From: Candidatus Firestonebacteria bacterium RIFOXYD2_FULL_39_29
Lineage (GTDB): Bacteria; Oederibacteriota; D2-FULL-39-29
DNA length: 37,583 nt
Direction: 5' to 3'
NCBI GenBank assembly: GCA_001778375.1
Contig: MFGV01000049.1
Location: 1 to 37,583 of the forward strand
The notes beneath the pieces are model-generated. The model was given only the letters and a program-made list of their open reading frames with translations, was not told the origin of the DNA and ran no database searches. Within the stretch, counting starts at the first letter, position 1; the number at the start of each line of letters is the position of its first letter. A program made the position numbers and the translations under genes. Of this stretch, positions 23,177-31,278 are shown in pieces.

Positions 23177-23361
23177 GTTCTATTGTTCTATTGTCTATTC
23201 TCAAAACATTTTCTGATCAAACGTATTATATCACAAAGAATTATACAAGGAAATGATAAATCTTTCCGGAGGTTTTAATATGTGCAACAAATTACTTTAA
23301 GAAATTACACCTAGAAACAATAAGCAGGCGCTTCATGTAGCTTTGCCCCCTTTTAAAGCAC

Positions 23362-24243
23362 TCATTTAAACCTTCGATGAAAATCAAACCCGTTTTTTTC
23401 AACATATTCTTTTAATTCCTTTTTGACTATAAATTTATTATTCTTTAATATATCGTAATACCCTTTAATGAATTCAAAATATTTCGAATCGGTATTTTCA
23501 CTAATAAAGTTTTCGTAACTTTTCTTGTTTTCATGCAATACGACATCCTTTTCATCAGAAATTCTAGTATTATCAGAACCAGCCACATATAGGCTTAACA
23601 AATTCTTAATCTCTTTCAGTATTTCATCTTTTCCTGCACCATTACATTTTTTATAAAAGTTTTCCCACCTTATTATTCTTTTCCTTAATTGTTCAAAAGA
23701 TATGCATAATCCGCCGTCCGCGCCCACTCTTTCCTTGTCTTCTTTTGCCTGAAAACCAATGTATTTTTTATACTCAAAATCAAAATCTTTCAATACCTCG
23801 TTGAGCAAAAAAGATCTATCCTCACATAAGAACCAATGCATCTCCATACTATCCACAATCCTCATTCCACATTTTTTAAATTCCAGCAACTCCAGACAAG
23901 TAGAATCATTTCTTAAGTTTTCAATCGAGGCAATATACGCAAAAAAATCATCGCTTTCCTCTTTCATTATCTTATCACGATTTTCTAAATATTGCTGATA
24001 CTTTTTATTCTCCAAAAAAGAATTATCGATTTTTCTGACTGCATAAAAGTAAAATAGATTGAATTCCAAGAACGCTTTTTCCGCTAATTCATTGTTTTTA
24101 AAATCAGAAATGAACCTATCCTTGGCTAACAATATGGAGTACTTGTCTTTTTTATCAAGATTTTCCAGAAATGTCTTATAATCTGAAACTTTGTCGGCAA
24201 ATATCAATGTTGTTGCAAAAAACAAAATAATTAGTTTCCACAT
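23362..24243 (-). CDS. secreted protein of unknown function
   Basis: A 293-aa protein with a Sec signal peptide (MWKLIILFFATTLIFA, cleaved before Asp-Lys). The mature part is charged and mostly helical by composition, rich in Lys, Glu, Phe and Tyr. Cysteines occur at ENLRNDSTCLELLEFKKCG, FLCED, GGLCISFEQLRKRI and KKCNGAGK, suggesting disulphides. The SFEQLRKRIIRWENFYKKCNG segment recalls periplasmic lysozyme-inhibitor-like proteins, but I would not assign a family. GAGGAG precedes the ATG. It follows the DUF3795 gene by 84 bases on the same strand. Confidence 0.7.
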   Translation of the reverse strand: MWKLIILFFATTLIFADKVSDYKTFLENLDKKDKYSILLAKDRFISDFKNNELAEKAFLEFNLFYFYAVRKIDNSFLENKKYQQYLENRDKIMKEESDDFFAYIASIENLRNDSTCLELLEFKKCGMRIVDSMEMHWFLCEDRSFLLNEVLKDFDFEYKKYIGFQAKEDKERVGADGGLCISFEQLRKRIIRWENFYKKCNGAGKDEILKEIKNLLSLYVAGSDNTRISDEKDVVLHENKKSYENFISENTDSKYFEFIKGYYDILKNNKFIVKKELKEYVEKNGFDFHRRFK

Positions 24244-24327
24244 ATCATCTCCTCAATTCTTTCGAATAACCCATGTGACAGAGCCCACTTATTTTACCTC
24301 TTCCAGATAATATATGCTTACCTATTC

Positions 24328-24864
24328 TCACTCTCTACAGCTGGTTACTTTTTCACAGTTATAGCATTTCCCGTTATGCACGCATACTACCCCGCCGCAT
24401 TTGGGGCAGTTCCAGTTCTTTCTTTCCAAAACAAGAAACTTTTTCATGCCAAGCTTTTTGATTTTCTTTAAATTTCCGATAGGGCTTTCTGTTCTTTTAT
24501 AACCGTCAAGGTATCTTTTTTCAAGCCTTTCCAGCATCTCACAGGGGAAATTACTGCATTCGTAACAAAATCTGATCTTATTGATATTTCCTGTTTTGCA
24601 ACGAGTGCATTTTTTATGGCGAGTATGCCGCAGAAAACCACGGAGGTAACTCCGTGGATGAATGCGGCATGAATAATAAATTGAATTCCATTCGCCGAAA
24701 CTCCGGACGTAAGTCCGCAGAGGTTCATTTCTTGGCTTGCAGCCGACGCAGTGCCGTATATTACCCCGCTTTTCAGGGAGGCCGCTTGAATAAGCAAGGT
24801 ACAAACTGCAAACCCCGCAGTTGATACCGCACGGGGCTATTAACTCTTCCGTGAAACTTTTCAT
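24328..24864 (-). CDS. DUF3795 Cys-rich protein with an apparent in-frame palindromic insertion
   Basis: A 178-aa cysteine-rich protein. LIAPCGINCGVCSLYLAY, then HCVGCKPRN, then KKCTRCKTGNINKIRFCYECSNFPCEML and a C-terminal CPKCGGVVCVHNGKCYNC zinc ribbon match the DUF3795 family. In typical members HCxGCxPRN runs almost directly into KxC..C. Here about 36 residues (from EPLRTYVRS to RHTRH) intervene, encoded by nested palindromes at 24625-24717. Reading frame and downstream motifs are intact. Cysteine spacing suggests metal binding; the function is unknown. There is no clear ribosome site; it begins 16 bases after the PLDc_N-TPR gene. Confidence 0.82.
   Translation of the reverse strand: MKSFTEELIAPCGINCGVCSLYLAYSSGLPEKRGNIRHCVGCKPRNEPLRTYVRSFGEWNSIYYSCRIHPRSYLRGFLRHTRHKKCTRCKTGNINKIRFCYECSNFPCEMLERLEKRYLDGYKRTESPIGNLKKIKKLGMKKFLVLERKNWNCPKCGGVVCVHNGKCYNCEKVTSCRE
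24625..24717. repeat. nested palindromic element inside the DUF3795 gene
   Basis: Outer arms ATGCCGCA (24625-24632) and TGCGGCAT (24663-24670) enclose inner arms CCACGGAG (24638-24645) and CTCCGTGG (24650-24657) around loop gtaa. A second hairpin, CGGAC-gtaa-GTCCG, lies at 24704-24717. It coincides with the extra residues of the protein and keeps the frame open. Confidence 0.8.
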
Positions 24865-24880
24865 TAAAAAACGGGTACAA

Positions 24881-25660
24881 TCACAAAAGAATGACTGTCC
24901 CCTTATCCTCCTTTTTCTTCAACCTCTTCAGATTCATTCTGGAAGTATTTATCCATTCTTTTTCGGTTCTCCGGTAATTCGGGAAGAATTTTTTTGAACG
25001 TTTTACAATGTCTTTATATATGAGAATAGCCCTGTCTTTTTGGCCCATTTTTTCAAGTAAGAGAGCCAACCGGCAGCGGGGCTCTTCACCCTCACCATAT
25101 TGTTCCGCCAATTTCTCATAGATACCAAGTGCTTCTAAATCCTCATTGAACGCTTCATGGATTTTTGCAAATAATAAATCTACTTTGTTTTTCTCGTAAT
25201 TCGGCGATTGTCCTTTAAGTTTAATAAGGTTAGCTTTTGCCTCCTCATAAAGTTTAGCTTCAAATAATGAGCGGCATAAAAATAAGGACAGAAAATCATC
25301 ATTCTTATAAGCCCCCTGCAAACACCCTTTATATATTTCGACAGCTTTAAACGGTTCGGCTTTTCTTAAGTAATAATCCCCCAAAGCTTTTTTATTTTCC
25401 ACGGAATCACACGTTTCAAGTTTTTCCTTGAGCTTTTCAAGTTCACTCCCGGGTTTCAAAATATTGAAAATACTTTCAAACAGTCCGGAAACAGAATGAA
25501 ATCGAAAACCCGGTAATAATTCCATTAAAACATAAATAGCAGTTCCTACAAGGGGAAAAGCAAGAACAAGCCACAACCAACTCCAGCTGCGTCCCGACTT
25601 AATAACATGAATCACATTTAATATTTGAATTACAGGAATAATATAGAATAAAATTCCCAT
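24881..25660 (-). CDS. PLDc_N-type membrane protein with TPR-like repeats
   Basis: A 259-aa protein. The first 55 residues (MGILFYIIPVIQILNVIHVIKSGRSWSWLWLVLAFPLVGTAIYVLMELLPGF) form two membrane helices with the SGR..W.W..L.FPLVG.. pattern of the PLDc_N (cardiolipin synthase N-terminal) domain. No phospholipase HKD motif follows; instead come TPR-like helices (ALGDYYLRKAEPFKAVEIYKGCL, ALGIYEKLAEQYGEGEEPRCRLALLLEKMGQKDRAILIYKDIV). I start at ATG 25660, where the family pattern begins; a GTG at 25690 would add ten residues. It is probably an inner-membrane scaffold with cytoplasmic TPRs. It is first in a row with the DUF3795 gene. Confidence 0.75.
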   Translation of the reverse strand: MGILFYIIPVIQILNVIHVIKSGRSWSWLWLVLAFPLVGTAIYVLMELLPGFRFHSVSGLFESIFNILKPGSELEKLKEKLETCDSVENKKALGDYYLRKAEPFKAVEIYKGCLQGAYKNDDFLSLFLCRSLFEAKLYEEAKANLIKLKGQSPNYEKNKVDLLFAKIHEAFNEDLEALGIYEKLAEQYGEGEEPRCRLALLLEKMGQKDRAILIYKDIVKRSKKFFPNYRRTEKEWINTSRMNLKRLKKKEDKGTVILL

Positions 25661-25893
25661 TTGACTTCTAAAGCATGAAAGATAATTCACCCGGCCCCCA
25701 GTCCATATTTTAAATGTAGTTAAACCTGTTTACGAACTATGGCAACATAAAAGTATTTTATTCAAATAACCATATTTAAGTGATTATAACACAATGGTTT
25801 TTAAAAAGGAATATTTATATGAAGTTTTAGGGGAAACCTATTCTTAATCTTTGATTAACCCTAGTTTTTTTACATAACACAGACTTTTTTTAG

Positions 25894-25899
25894 TATAAT
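25894..25899 (+). promoter_or_regulatory. -10 element (TATAAT) for the 347-aa envelope protein
   Basis: A perfect TATAAT lies 31 bases before the ATG, with AAAGGAG between. The -35 is weak (TTTACA at 25869-25874, spacer 19). The rest of 25691-25893 shows nothing else clear. Confidence 0.5.
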
Positions 25900-25930
25900 A
25901 TAATTATATCCAACAAAGGAGTTCACAATT

Positions 25931-26974
25931 ATGAAGAAATTAACTATTGCTCTCTGTTTTATCCTAATGCCGGCTTTATTTTGGGGTGCCCCTAAGGCAC
26001 CGGTAAAGAAGGTCATTGAAAAAACAAAAGTCGTAGTTGCGATGACCGGCATTCGTTCAAAATCACTACAATCAATAAAAACAAATATTTATGACGAAGC
26101 TATCTATACATCACTTATGAAAATAAAAGGGATCTCTGTTATTCCCCAGAAAACAATGGAAATTTTTGATCTTAATATTGAGGAAAATAATAGTGTTAGC
26201 ATAAAAAATGCGGTTGGAATACTCAAGGCGGACAAGATAATATGCTGCTTTGCTGAACAGATCAATTCCGACTATACTATTGCCTTTTATATTTTTGACG
26301 GAAACTCCGGAGAGCAAATATATTTTAAAGTCTATAAAGCCAAAGACAGTATTTCTTTTTTAAAAATTATTAGAAACTGTATAACAGAAGCAGAAAGCAC
26401 CCTGATACAGCCAAAGAATTTAAAGGCAGTTGAGAAAAACATTACAAAATCGGAAGCAACTAAGGAGACGACGAAAATAGAATTGATACCGGTCGAAGAA
26501 AAACAGTCCATTTCTTCCGAACCGACACAACAAATAAATATTCAAACAAAAATTAATCGTCTTAATATTGAATTATCTTTATATGATTTTGTTAACAATG
26601 GTTTAAACCCTGATTTGAATAATACTTTTTTATTCGCCGTAAATTACGAAATGTTCATTCCCTTAAAGAATCTTACGTTAAGCGCCGGACCTTTCTATTC
26701 TCAAATGAAAGGCAATAATAATATCGGTCTAAGAATCAACGGTTATTATTACCCATTTTCAAGCAATTCTATTAATATCTTTTTCTCAATTTCAGGAGAA
26801 GGCGGTCTTAGCCTGACAAACAGCGCAAAGACTATTTCCTGTGAAGCCAAGATAGGAGCAGAAATAACTTTTGGTACTGTAGAACTATTTGGAGAAGGCG
26901 GAGTATGTCTGAGAAAAGGCTCTACAAATCTAAACATCCTGATCAATTCCGGTATCAAAGTTTATATATTTTAA
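25931..26974 (+). CDS. secreted two-domain protein, probable outer-membrane C-terminus
   Basis: A 347-aa protein with a Sec signal (MKKLTIALCFILMPALFWGA). The first domain (about 30-155) has the alternating pattern VVVAMTGIRSKSL..IYDEAIYTSLMKIKGISVIP..ILKADKIICCF.., like the CsgG/FlgT-type periplasmic fold that reads 'sum of lipoprotein activity in the cell'. A Lys/Glu/Thr/Ser linker (about 155-210) leads to a C-terminal stretch of amphipathic strands (NIELSLYDFV, LFAVNYEMFIPL, NLTLSAGPFY). It ends in Val-Tyr-Ile-Phe, an outer-membrane barrel-type terminus. AAAGGAG stands 9 bases before the ATG. The function is unknown. Confidence 0.65.
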   Translation: MKKLTIALCFILMPALFWGAPKAPVKKVIEKTKVVVAMTGIRSKSLQSIKTNIYDEAIYTSLMKIKGISVIPQKTMEIFDLNIEENNSVSIKNAVGILKADKIICCFAEQINSDYTIAFYIFDGNSGEQIYFKVYKAKDSISFLKIIRNCITEAESTLIQPKNLKAVEKNITKSEATKETTKIELIPVEEKQSISSEPTQQINIQTKINRLNIELSLYDFVNNGLNPDLNNTFLFAVNYEMFIPLKNLTLSAGPFYSQMKGNNNIGLRINGYYYPFSSNSINIFFSISGEGGLSLTNSAKTISCEAKIGAEITFGTVELFGEGGVCLRKGSTNLNILINSGIKVYIF

Positions 26975-27067
26975 AAATAAGCACCAGAAAGCAGATTTTT
27001 CCAAAATGAAATACCTGCGTTAACTTTTTAAGGAAAGCCCTGTTATAATATTTGACGGTTTAAGCTT

Positions 27068-28876
27068 TCACCCGCCGAGTGTAGGTCTGTAATAACCGTC
27101 TTCTGCGTCTCGCCAGTGCTTGAGCATTATTTTTACTTTCATTTGAAGCTCTTCCAAAATATCAGGACCAACAAGAAAGACATGTTGTTCTTCTTTCGTC
27201 TTTGCAGTATTAATAAGCGGAACTTTTGATCCTTTGAGTATTGAAATCAACTCATTTGTATTATCAAGTTCCCATCTTAAGGAGCGGTACATGAACCAGA
27301 AAGCCGGGGTCCCGCGGGGATTTCCCGGAACTTCAGGGTCAACTTCAGATGTTTTTGGATGAAGAGCATTCCATCTATCCCGTTCGTATGATAGAGTTGC
27401 AACCTGTAGAGTATGCCTTATTGTTAAAGTCATGCATTTTCTGACTTTAAGCTGAAGCATCTCAGTCAAAAGATCCTGTTTAATTTTTTCATCTTTTACC
27501 TTATTGCTTGCTTTTTCAAAAAGATAAGCCGCATTTGCATAAATACCGGATATTGAATCGATCGCAATGGCAATTACAGTAGCATGATCCCATGTCTTCA
27601 CCTCAGATTCACCGGTAAAGGACATATAATCCATATAAACCGACGGCTGTGAACCTTTTGACTGATAAATATTGGGCAGCCAATAAGCTTTTTCATCCTC
27701 TGTCAATCTTTCCTGATGTGCAACCAGCGGTCTGTTAATCCACCGTAAGGCCAGCAATCCCATCATATATCTTGTCATATTAGCGACACTAGAAAGGGTA
27801 TCAGCCTTACTGATTTTATACCAGGCATCTACAACTTCGTTTACAACTTCCTTGCCATAAAGACTTTCTGCAAATTTCTCAAGTAATAATATTTTGTCTT
27901 TTTCAGTCCCAACACCTTCAAATTTCGAAAATATTTTCAAGGCATTTAATTCTTTTTCTTTTCCTACGAGCATAAAATGATCATTTTTTAAATTTCTCAC
28001 ATTAAACAAGCTTTCCGCAATTGAACATGGATTTGAATAATCATTCGGCTGGTAAGTCCGCTGTGTCCATGGAGGGATATTTCTTATTACAAGCGGCACC
28101 GAGGTGTCTCCCGGCATTGACCCGTGTCCTGTTATTATTCCCATTCTTGGTTTTAAATTTGCAATTATGCTTTCCAGTTCAGCCTGAGGAAACCAGGTGC
28201 TGATAAAAACCTCAGCCTCAATTCCGGAATCAGAAGCTCCCTGCTGCACAGCACTTAAAAAACCGACTACTCTTTTACCCATGTTTCTGAACCTGCAATT
28301 TGAGGCACCATTTTCATTCGTATAAAGCTGGCCGGACCAGCATATACCGCTGCCGGCGTCATTTGTTTTAAAACAAAGTGTATCAATAAGAGGCGCCTCT
28401 TTTAACAGTTTTGCTACTGCTTTACGGTATAATTCCAGAACTTCCGGATTGTCCACGCAAGGCGAAAAAAACAGACCAACGCTTCTCAAGCTGTTATCGC
28501 ATCTTGCGCCGCGCCAAGTAGGATGTTTTTCATAAACTTTTTCATTCAACCAGTGAGGCTCATTACCGTAGTAGGCTGCTTTAAGTTTATATTTTGCAAC
28601 AATAGCATGCCTTTTTTTCAAAAAATCCATCTGTTTTTTAATAAATTCCTTTGGGAAAGCGTCTTTCAGTTCTTCCGGTAAAACATGCTTAAAAATTGAA
28701 GTATCCCCTTTTGCCCATTCACACCAGGGGCTGTCAATGTCAAGTCCTTGAAAATCAGTTCGATCCAAAAGAGGAGATATCAAAATATGCGTCACCCCTG
28801 CGGTTTTAGCTTCCTTAACAAGTTTATCAAACTCCTTCAAATCACTTGTATTCGGTGAAAATATTAATTTTCCCAC
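27068..28876 (-). CDS. cytoplasmic TIM-barrel-like carbohydrate enzyme, unassigned family
   Basis: A 602-aa protein without a signal peptide. The N-terminal 330 residues look like a (beta/alpha)8 barrel: AGVTHILISPLLDRTDFQG, KYKLKAAYYGNEPHW, PLIDTLCFKTNDAGSGICWS, EAEVFISTWFPQ and PRMGIITGHGSMPGD as successive strand ends, with acidic residues in NEPHW and NDAGSG. The C-terminal 270 residues are helical (DHATVIAIAIDSISGIYANAAYLFEKA, RDRWNALHP, AFWFMYRSLRWELDNTNELI). This resembles alpha-glucuronidase-type barrel-plus-helical layouts, but no family is recognised. It starts at GTG 28876, preceded by AAGGAGG. As the last gene of the secreted polysaccharide cluster, it may process the imported product. 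Confidence 0.55.
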   Translation of the reverse strand: MGKLIFSPNTSDLKEFDKLVKEAKTAGVTHILISPLLDRTDFQGLDIDSPWCEWAKGDTSIFKHVLPEELKDAFPKEFIKKQMDFLKKRHAIVAKYKLKAAYYGNEPHWLNEKVYEKHPTWRGARCDNSLRSVGLFFSPCVDNPEVLELYRKAVAKLLKEAPLIDTLCFKTNDAGSGICWSGQLYTNENGASNCRFRNMGKRVVGFLSAVQQGASDSGIEAEVFISTWFPQAELESIIANLKPRMGIITGHGSMPGDTSVPLVIRNIPPWTQRTYQPNDYSNPCSIAESLFNVRNLKNDHFMLVGKEKELNALKIFSKFEGVGTEKDKILLLEKFAESLYGKEVVNEVVDAWYKISKADTLSSVANMTRYMMGLLALRWINRPLVAHQERLTEDEKAYWLPNIYQSKGSQPSVYMDYMSFTGESEVKTWDHATVIAIAIDSISGIYANAAYLFEKASNKVKDEKIKQDLLTEMLQLKVRKCMTLTIRHTLQVATLSYERDRWNALHPKTSEVDPEVPGNPRGTPAFWFMYRSLRWELDNTNELISILKGSKVPLINTAKTKEEQHVFLVGPDILEELQMKVKIMLKHWRDAEDGYYRPTLGG

Positions 28877-28920
28877 TTTTCCTCCTTAATTGATGTTTTT
28901 TTAGCATACCCAACTATCTG

Positions 28921-31278
28921 TTATTTTTTTCCGCTTGACACAAAAGATTTAACAATATCCGCTATTAATGCTTCTTTATCTGTTTTAAATGTAATTCCAT
29001 TCTTACTGCAAAACGGTTTTATTGTATCACTATTTGAAAAAGTAATCAGGTTACGGACAAATGTTGAAGGTTGTATATCTCTAAAGTATAGTTCTTTAGC
29101 AATTCTTTCGCGGCCATTGCTTTCTTGCAATCCGATATGATGAAAATGCTCTCCGCCGGGAACAGCCTGAACCAATTTAGTATAGCCTTCCAATGATAAT
29201 TCCGGAGTAATCATAGAAGGAACAGAACCCTCGTGAAATTTAAGTCTTATTTTATTTATACTTTTTCTTCCGGGAACTATTCCGGCTAAATCTGCCGTTG
29301 AAGGCGAAGCAGCAACACCTGAAGACGCCAATGTTAATGGTTGAGCAAAAGGCGGATAAAAGTATAAGGAAAGCGTCTGGTTTTTACCGTCAACAAATAT
29401 TGCTTTTTCATAAACCTTGCCCGCATCCTCCATACACGCCGTAACACCCCACTCCAGACAGGAGGCATCTACCCAGCCCGAAGATTTTGTCCCTTGATCT
29501 GTTATCACAGGTCTCACAAATTTTCCTCCGGCTTTCCAGACAACATAATGAGTACTGCTATTTATATGCAGTCCTCCAAAACGCCAGATAGGCCAACGGG
29601 TATTGTCCGACATTAACCAGTAAGGATATCCTTCATCAAACTGGTCCAACCTCCACATATCGTTTATTCTTTCACCGCTGCAAGTTGTTTTAATATGAAA
29701 ATTATTTTTACCCAACAAAATGGGAATTTCAATACCAATTGCACCGATTTTCACACCCTGAGCTGCCGCAGGTAAGTCTAAAGTATGAGTCAACAAAAAC
29801 TCCCCGGGCTTTGCCGTTTTTTCTATTGCCACAGTAAAGGGCCAGTTGATCTCTTTTCCTTTTTTTAATTCCCCTGAAATATTTATTGCATTTCCTGCCG
29901 CAGAAACACCCGTTACCCCCCCTTCTATTCTTACTTTGTCACTCAATACGCTAAATTGTGTTCCGGTATTATCAGGGATATTATTCATTACATCAACAAA
30001 AACCCCCTTCCTCGGTACTTTATACACCTGAATAAAAGATTTTCCGATTTCTTTTTTATCAGCAGCAACAGATATTTCCAGTTTATATTCACCGCCAAGT
30101 ACATCCGAAAAATCAAGGTTAAGAGAAGAAACAACAGGAAGTCCGGGATTTCCTGCAACGGTCACTGCAGGAAATACTTTAATCTCTTTATTATCCAGAG
30201 TAAGCAAACGAAGATTAATTATTTTCTGCCCGACACTATCACTTATGCATGAAATATTTGTAGTGAATTTATTCCCGACTTTTTCAGGAAGTCCGTCCAT
30301 TCCAATAACACATTCCTTCGAAACCAGACATACATGATTCATCCCGACAAATGGGACAAATGTAAATATCATATCAAGAGATGTTCCGGCCTTTAAAGGC
30401 TCAGCATACGCGCTCTTGGTCTCTATAGTATTTACTTTAGAGTCAATCTGGGCCATCGCTATCCCGCCCGTATAAGACATTCCAATACCCGTCTTTTCGC
30501 CCAAATCACATGTAGCAGCCCAATTATCAACAGGCTCAATTATTGCAAAATTTGCTTCCATTGTTGCTCTTACAGGATCAAAAGCAAAATGTTCCATTAA
30601 TCCTACGTTCATTATATAATAATTATCATTAGTCTCTTTTTCTTTTCCTGCAACCGGAGATAAAACCGGCGTCATTTTGACATTTTGGTCGCCAACAGCC
30701 GTAGATTTGAATACCAATCCAAGCCAGGGTCTCCCTTTTTTCAAGCTAAATATTCTGGAAACAATGACTTTGTCCTTATCTTTTCCCACATCAGAATCAA
30801 TCGTTATCTTTATTTCATTTGCATCATTTTTTTCAATCTGCATTTTGCAGGGTGTTTTTTCCAAATTAACACCACTCCAATTGACTTCCATTCCAAATGA
30901 GAAACTTCCGCATTTTTGCCCGGTAATTTTATTTATTATCTCTTCAATAACCCCGCCTTTACCGTTTAATATCTTTGCCCGCACAAAACCGTTTTCGATA
31001 ACAACACTATCCTTGTCTTCCTTAATAGAACAGGATTCTGCCAAAGCTTTCTTTTGTTTTGCAATAACATCTGATGAAATATTGCACTTACCCGCATTGT
31101 CAGTCAACGTATCAAACGAGTTTATTGTTTGATTATTCATAAATACTTTATCAAAAACACCGCTTCCATTTTTATCAACCACCACTTTAAAATTACCGTT
31201 CACTAATTCTTCGGCATTAACAATTCGTATTGCAAATATTACAAGGATCAAGCTTAGAATTATTTTTATATTTTTCAT
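28921..31278 (-). CDS. large secreted beta-rich protein, distant relative of the PcRGLX/YetA-like neighbour
   Basis: A 785-aa protein with a Sec signal (MKNIKIILSLILVIFAIRIVNA). Its N-terminal FKVVVDKNGSGVFDKVFMN resembles FEVNKTGSGFIDKLWLD of the upstream gene product. WVDASCLEWGVTACMEDAG..VDGKNQTLSLYFYPPF in its C-terminal half resembles WLDVSNSKYGVTLGVRKGW..VDSKTGKLTVNIWPPE. It therefore appears to share the RIFT/beta-sandwich parts of that family while lacking the clear helical catalytic barrel. An Ig-like middle section is likely. Its ATG overlaps the upstream stop (ATGA) with GGTGGAG in front, so translation is coupled. No catalytic residues can be named. Confidence 0.6.
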   Translation of the reverse strand: MKNIKIILSLILVIFAIRIVNAEELVNGNFKVVVDKNGSGVFDKVFMNNQTINSFDTLTDNAGKCNISSDVIAKQKKALAESCSIKEDKDSVVIENGFVRAKILNGKGGVIEEIINKITGQKCGSFSFGMEVNWSGVNLEKTPCKMQIEKNDANEIKITIDSDVGKDKDKVIVSRIFSLKKGRPWLGLVFKSTAVGDQNVKMTPVLSPVAGKEKETNDNYYIMNVGLMEHFAFDPVRATMEANFAIIEPVDNWAATCDLGEKTGIGMSYTGGIAMAQIDSKVNTIETKSAYAEPLKAGTSLDMIFTFVPFVGMNHVCLVSKECVIGMDGLPEKVGNKFTTNISCISDSVGQKIINLRLLTLDNKEIKVFPAVTVAGNPGLPVVSSLNLDFSDVLGGEYKLEISVAADKKEIGKSFIQVYKVPRKGVFVDVMNNIPDNTGTQFSVLSDKVRIEGGVTGVSAAGNAINISGELKKGKEINWPFTVAIEKTAKPGEFLLTHTLDLPAAAQGVKIGAIGIEIPILLGKNNFHIKTTCSGERINDMWRLDQFDEGYPYWLMSDNTRWPIWRFGGLHINSSTHYVVWKAGGKFVRPVITDQGTKSSGWVDASCLEWGVTACMEDAGKVYEKAIFVDGKNQTLSLYFYPPFAQPLTLASSGVAASPSTADLAGIVPGRKSINKIRLKFHEGSVPSMITPELSLEGYTKLVQAVPGGEHFHHIGLQESNGRERIAKELYFRDIQPSTFVRNLITFSNSDTIKPFCSKNGITFKTDKEALIADIVKSFVSSGKK

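Noticed and set aside
18000-23200. Prophage or integrated element bounded by tRNA fragments
   Set aside because: The tRNA copies lie within a few hundred bases of their genes, and no integrase or phage gene is present.
23273-23300. GGAGG followed by a six-codon ORF (ATG TGC AAC AAA TTA CTT TAA) on the plus strand
   Set aside because: Far too short to support as a gene; possibly a decayed gene start.
25931-26974. Naming the 347-aa protein as CsgG or FlgT
   Set aside because: Only the general strand-helix pattern fits; no lipobox, no diagnostic motif and an extra barrel-like C-terminus.
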